5,940 nt of DNA from Deltaproteobacteria bacterium (GTDB taxonomy: Bacteria; Myxococcota_A; UBA796; UBA2385), in contig RFKJ01000604.1 in NCBI GenBank assembly GCA_003694325.1, forward strand, positions 1-5,940, written 5' to 3'. The notes below the pieces were generated by a model. It was not told where the DNA came from and searched no databases. It was given only the letters and a program-made list of their open reading frames with translations. Position 1 is the first letter of the stretch. Every line of letters begins with the position of its first letter. This document shows positions 4,978 to 5,940 of the stretch, piece by piece. Made by a program: the position numbers and the translations under genes.

Positions 4978-5940
4978 ATGAGCTGGTACTACACCCGCGA
5001 GCCGGGAGACGAGGGCCAGATCCTCACCGACGAGGGCACGCCCGCCGGCGTCCCGCTCAGCGAGCTGTTGGATGGGGGCCCCCTCCCGATACGGGCGGCG
5101 CTCGAACTCGTGGCCAGCGTGGCGGACGTGGTCTCCATCGCCGAGGAGGACCGGGCGGTCCACGGCGACCTGGAGCCCGGGGATGTCTACGTCGACGCCA
5201 CCGGGGCGGTGAGCGTGGCCGGCTACGGGGTGGAGCGGCTCGGCTGTCGGGCGCCGGAGGGTCGGGCCGTGGGGATCGCCTCGGACGTCTACGGCATGGG
5301 CATCATCATGCACAGCGTGATGTCCGGGACCGGGCTCGGGTCGGTGCCGCGGGACCGGGACGGCCACGACGACCACATCGTCGAAAAGCTCCTCGGCATC
5401 GACTGGGGCGAGCTGGCCGGGCGTTCCTGGATGCAGGACGTGCAGTCCTTCCTGTGCTCGATGCTCGCCTACGAACCGGCGGAACGTCCCGCGCCCCTGG
5501 ACGTGGCCAACGTGTTGTTCCACGTGGCCGGGCAGGCCCCGGGGGCCGACCTCCAGTCGTGGGCGGCCCGGGCCGTCCGGGGGTCGGGCGCGGCACGCCG
5601 CCCCGCGCCGTCGGCCCCGGTGGAGGAGGACCTCGGTGGCCCCCGCGAGCTGGGCGGACCGGTCAGCTCCGGCCAGACCTTCAAGGTGCGCAAGGCCGCC
5701 AGCGCCAAGGGGGAGAGCACCGCGTTCTGGTCCCGAGAGAAGATCGCGGCGATGCTGGCCGAGGATGACGACGACGACGATGTCGGGCCATCCGGGGGCG
5801 CCGCCCGGGAGACCTGGTCGCCGTCGCCCGCCGCCCGGCGTGGAGGGGGCTCCCAGGCGCCTGTCCCGGGGCGGCAGCCACCGCCATCGCCACCGGCATC
5901 GTCGGGCTTGGGGACGCCTCGGGCCGCGCCACCTCCGCAG
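4978..5940 (+). CDS. Degenerate protein-kinase-like protein (pseudokinase C-lobe), 3' end outside window
   Basis: The frame is open from ATG 4978 to the window edge, 321 codons. GGGA lies seven bases upstream; the promoter is unclear (a weak TATCAC at 4928-4933 is the best -10 candidate). Residues about 25-175 read like the hinge and C-lobe of a Ser/Thr kinase: GVPLSELL, then HGDLEPGDVYVD (62-73) at the catalytic loop, CRAPEG at the APE position, SDVYGMG (102-108), and YEPAERP (165-171). The N-lobe with its Gly-rich loop and Lys is absent. The catalytic loop has HGD for HRD, Glu for the usual Lys in DLKP and Asp for the usual Asn, and the DFG position reads AGYG. A catalytically dead scaffold or sensor is inferred. 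After residue 200 the chain is low-complexity: an FKVRK segment, a TAFWSREKIAAMLAE stretch, E242 with six Asp (243-248), and then Pro/Gly/Ser/Ala-rich sequence. No membrane segment is seen in the part present. It is divergent from the heme-copper lipoprotein genes, with about 250 bp between start codons. Confidence -1.
   Translation, partial: MSWYYTREPGDEGQILTDEGTPAGVPLSELLDGGPLPIRAALELVASVADVVSIAEEDRAVHGDLEPGDVYVDATGAVSVAGYGVERLGCRAPEGRAVGIASDVYGMGIIMHSVMSGTGLGSVPRDRDGHDDHIVEKLLGIDWGELAGRSWMQDVQSFLCSMLAYEPAERPAPLDVANVLFHVAGQAPGADLQSWAARAVRGSGAARRPAPSAPVEEDLGGPRELGGPVSSGQTFKVRKAASAKGESTAFWSREKIAAMLAEDDDDDDVGPSGGAARETWSPSPAARRGGGSQAPVPGRQPPPSPPASSGLGTPRAAPPPQ

Noticed and set aside
3110..4981. 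Plus-strand open frame of 623 codons opposite copy A, ending over the kinase-like start
   Set aside because: Same type of antisense shadow. It would run across the promoter and leader of copy A, and its composition is Val/Gly/Asp-rich without domain motifs.
4933..5523. Minus-strand open frame of 196 codons opposite the kinase-like gene
   Set aside because: His/Val/Pro-rich shadow frame opposite a gene with recognisable kinase-fold motifs; no ribosome site or domain.

Overview
The window is strongly GC-rich, with G or C at most third codon positions, and is protein-dense. Three features suggest a delta-proteobacterial or myxobacterial-type Gram-negative: lipoproteins with long Asp/Gly/Ser/Thr-rich linkers after the lipidated cysteine, periplasmic c-type heme domains fused to type II copper monooxygenase domains, and a degenerate Ser/Thr-kinase-like protein. 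The taxonomic call is inference; there is no rRNA or other marker beyond hisS.

Layout. Four genes run leftward on the minus strand, in transcription order: (A) a heme-copper monooxygenase-like lipoprotein (4729 to 3251), (B) its tandem paralogue (3089 to 1608), hisS encoding histidyl-tRNA synthetase (1545 to 271), and (C) the start of a third predicted lipoprotein that runs off the left edge (224 to 1). The gaps are 161, 62 and 46 bp. No convincing U-tract terminator lies between the genes, so read-through from one promoter is plausible. A good sigma70-like promoter (TAGACA, 16 bp, CATAAT) sits at 4812 to 4785. A 6-bp inverted repeat brackets its -35 box, and an 8-bp inverted repeat occupies the predicted 5' UTR. 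A fifth gene is divergently transcribed on the plus strand from 4978 and runs off the right edge. It encodes a protein-kinase-like C-lobe that lacks an N-lobe and most catalytic residues.

How the genes may work together. A and B are about 69% identical by hand count over residues 61-440, with no gaps. Each carries a lipobox, a flexible linker, one CxxCH heme c site with a downstream MPP methionine, and all six residues expected for the two copper sites of PHM/DBM-type monooxygenases (HH, HY, HxH and the Met of DEMC). The simplest reading is an envelope-anchored copper oxidase or hydroxylase pair whose attached heme may supply electrons where eukaryotic enzymes use ascorbate. The substrate cannot be read from the sequence. 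hisS is a housekeeping gene and may be only a passenger in the transcription unit.

Most other long open frames, including plus-strand frames of more than 500 codons opposite A, B and hisS, are judged to be codon-bias shadows of the genes listed here.
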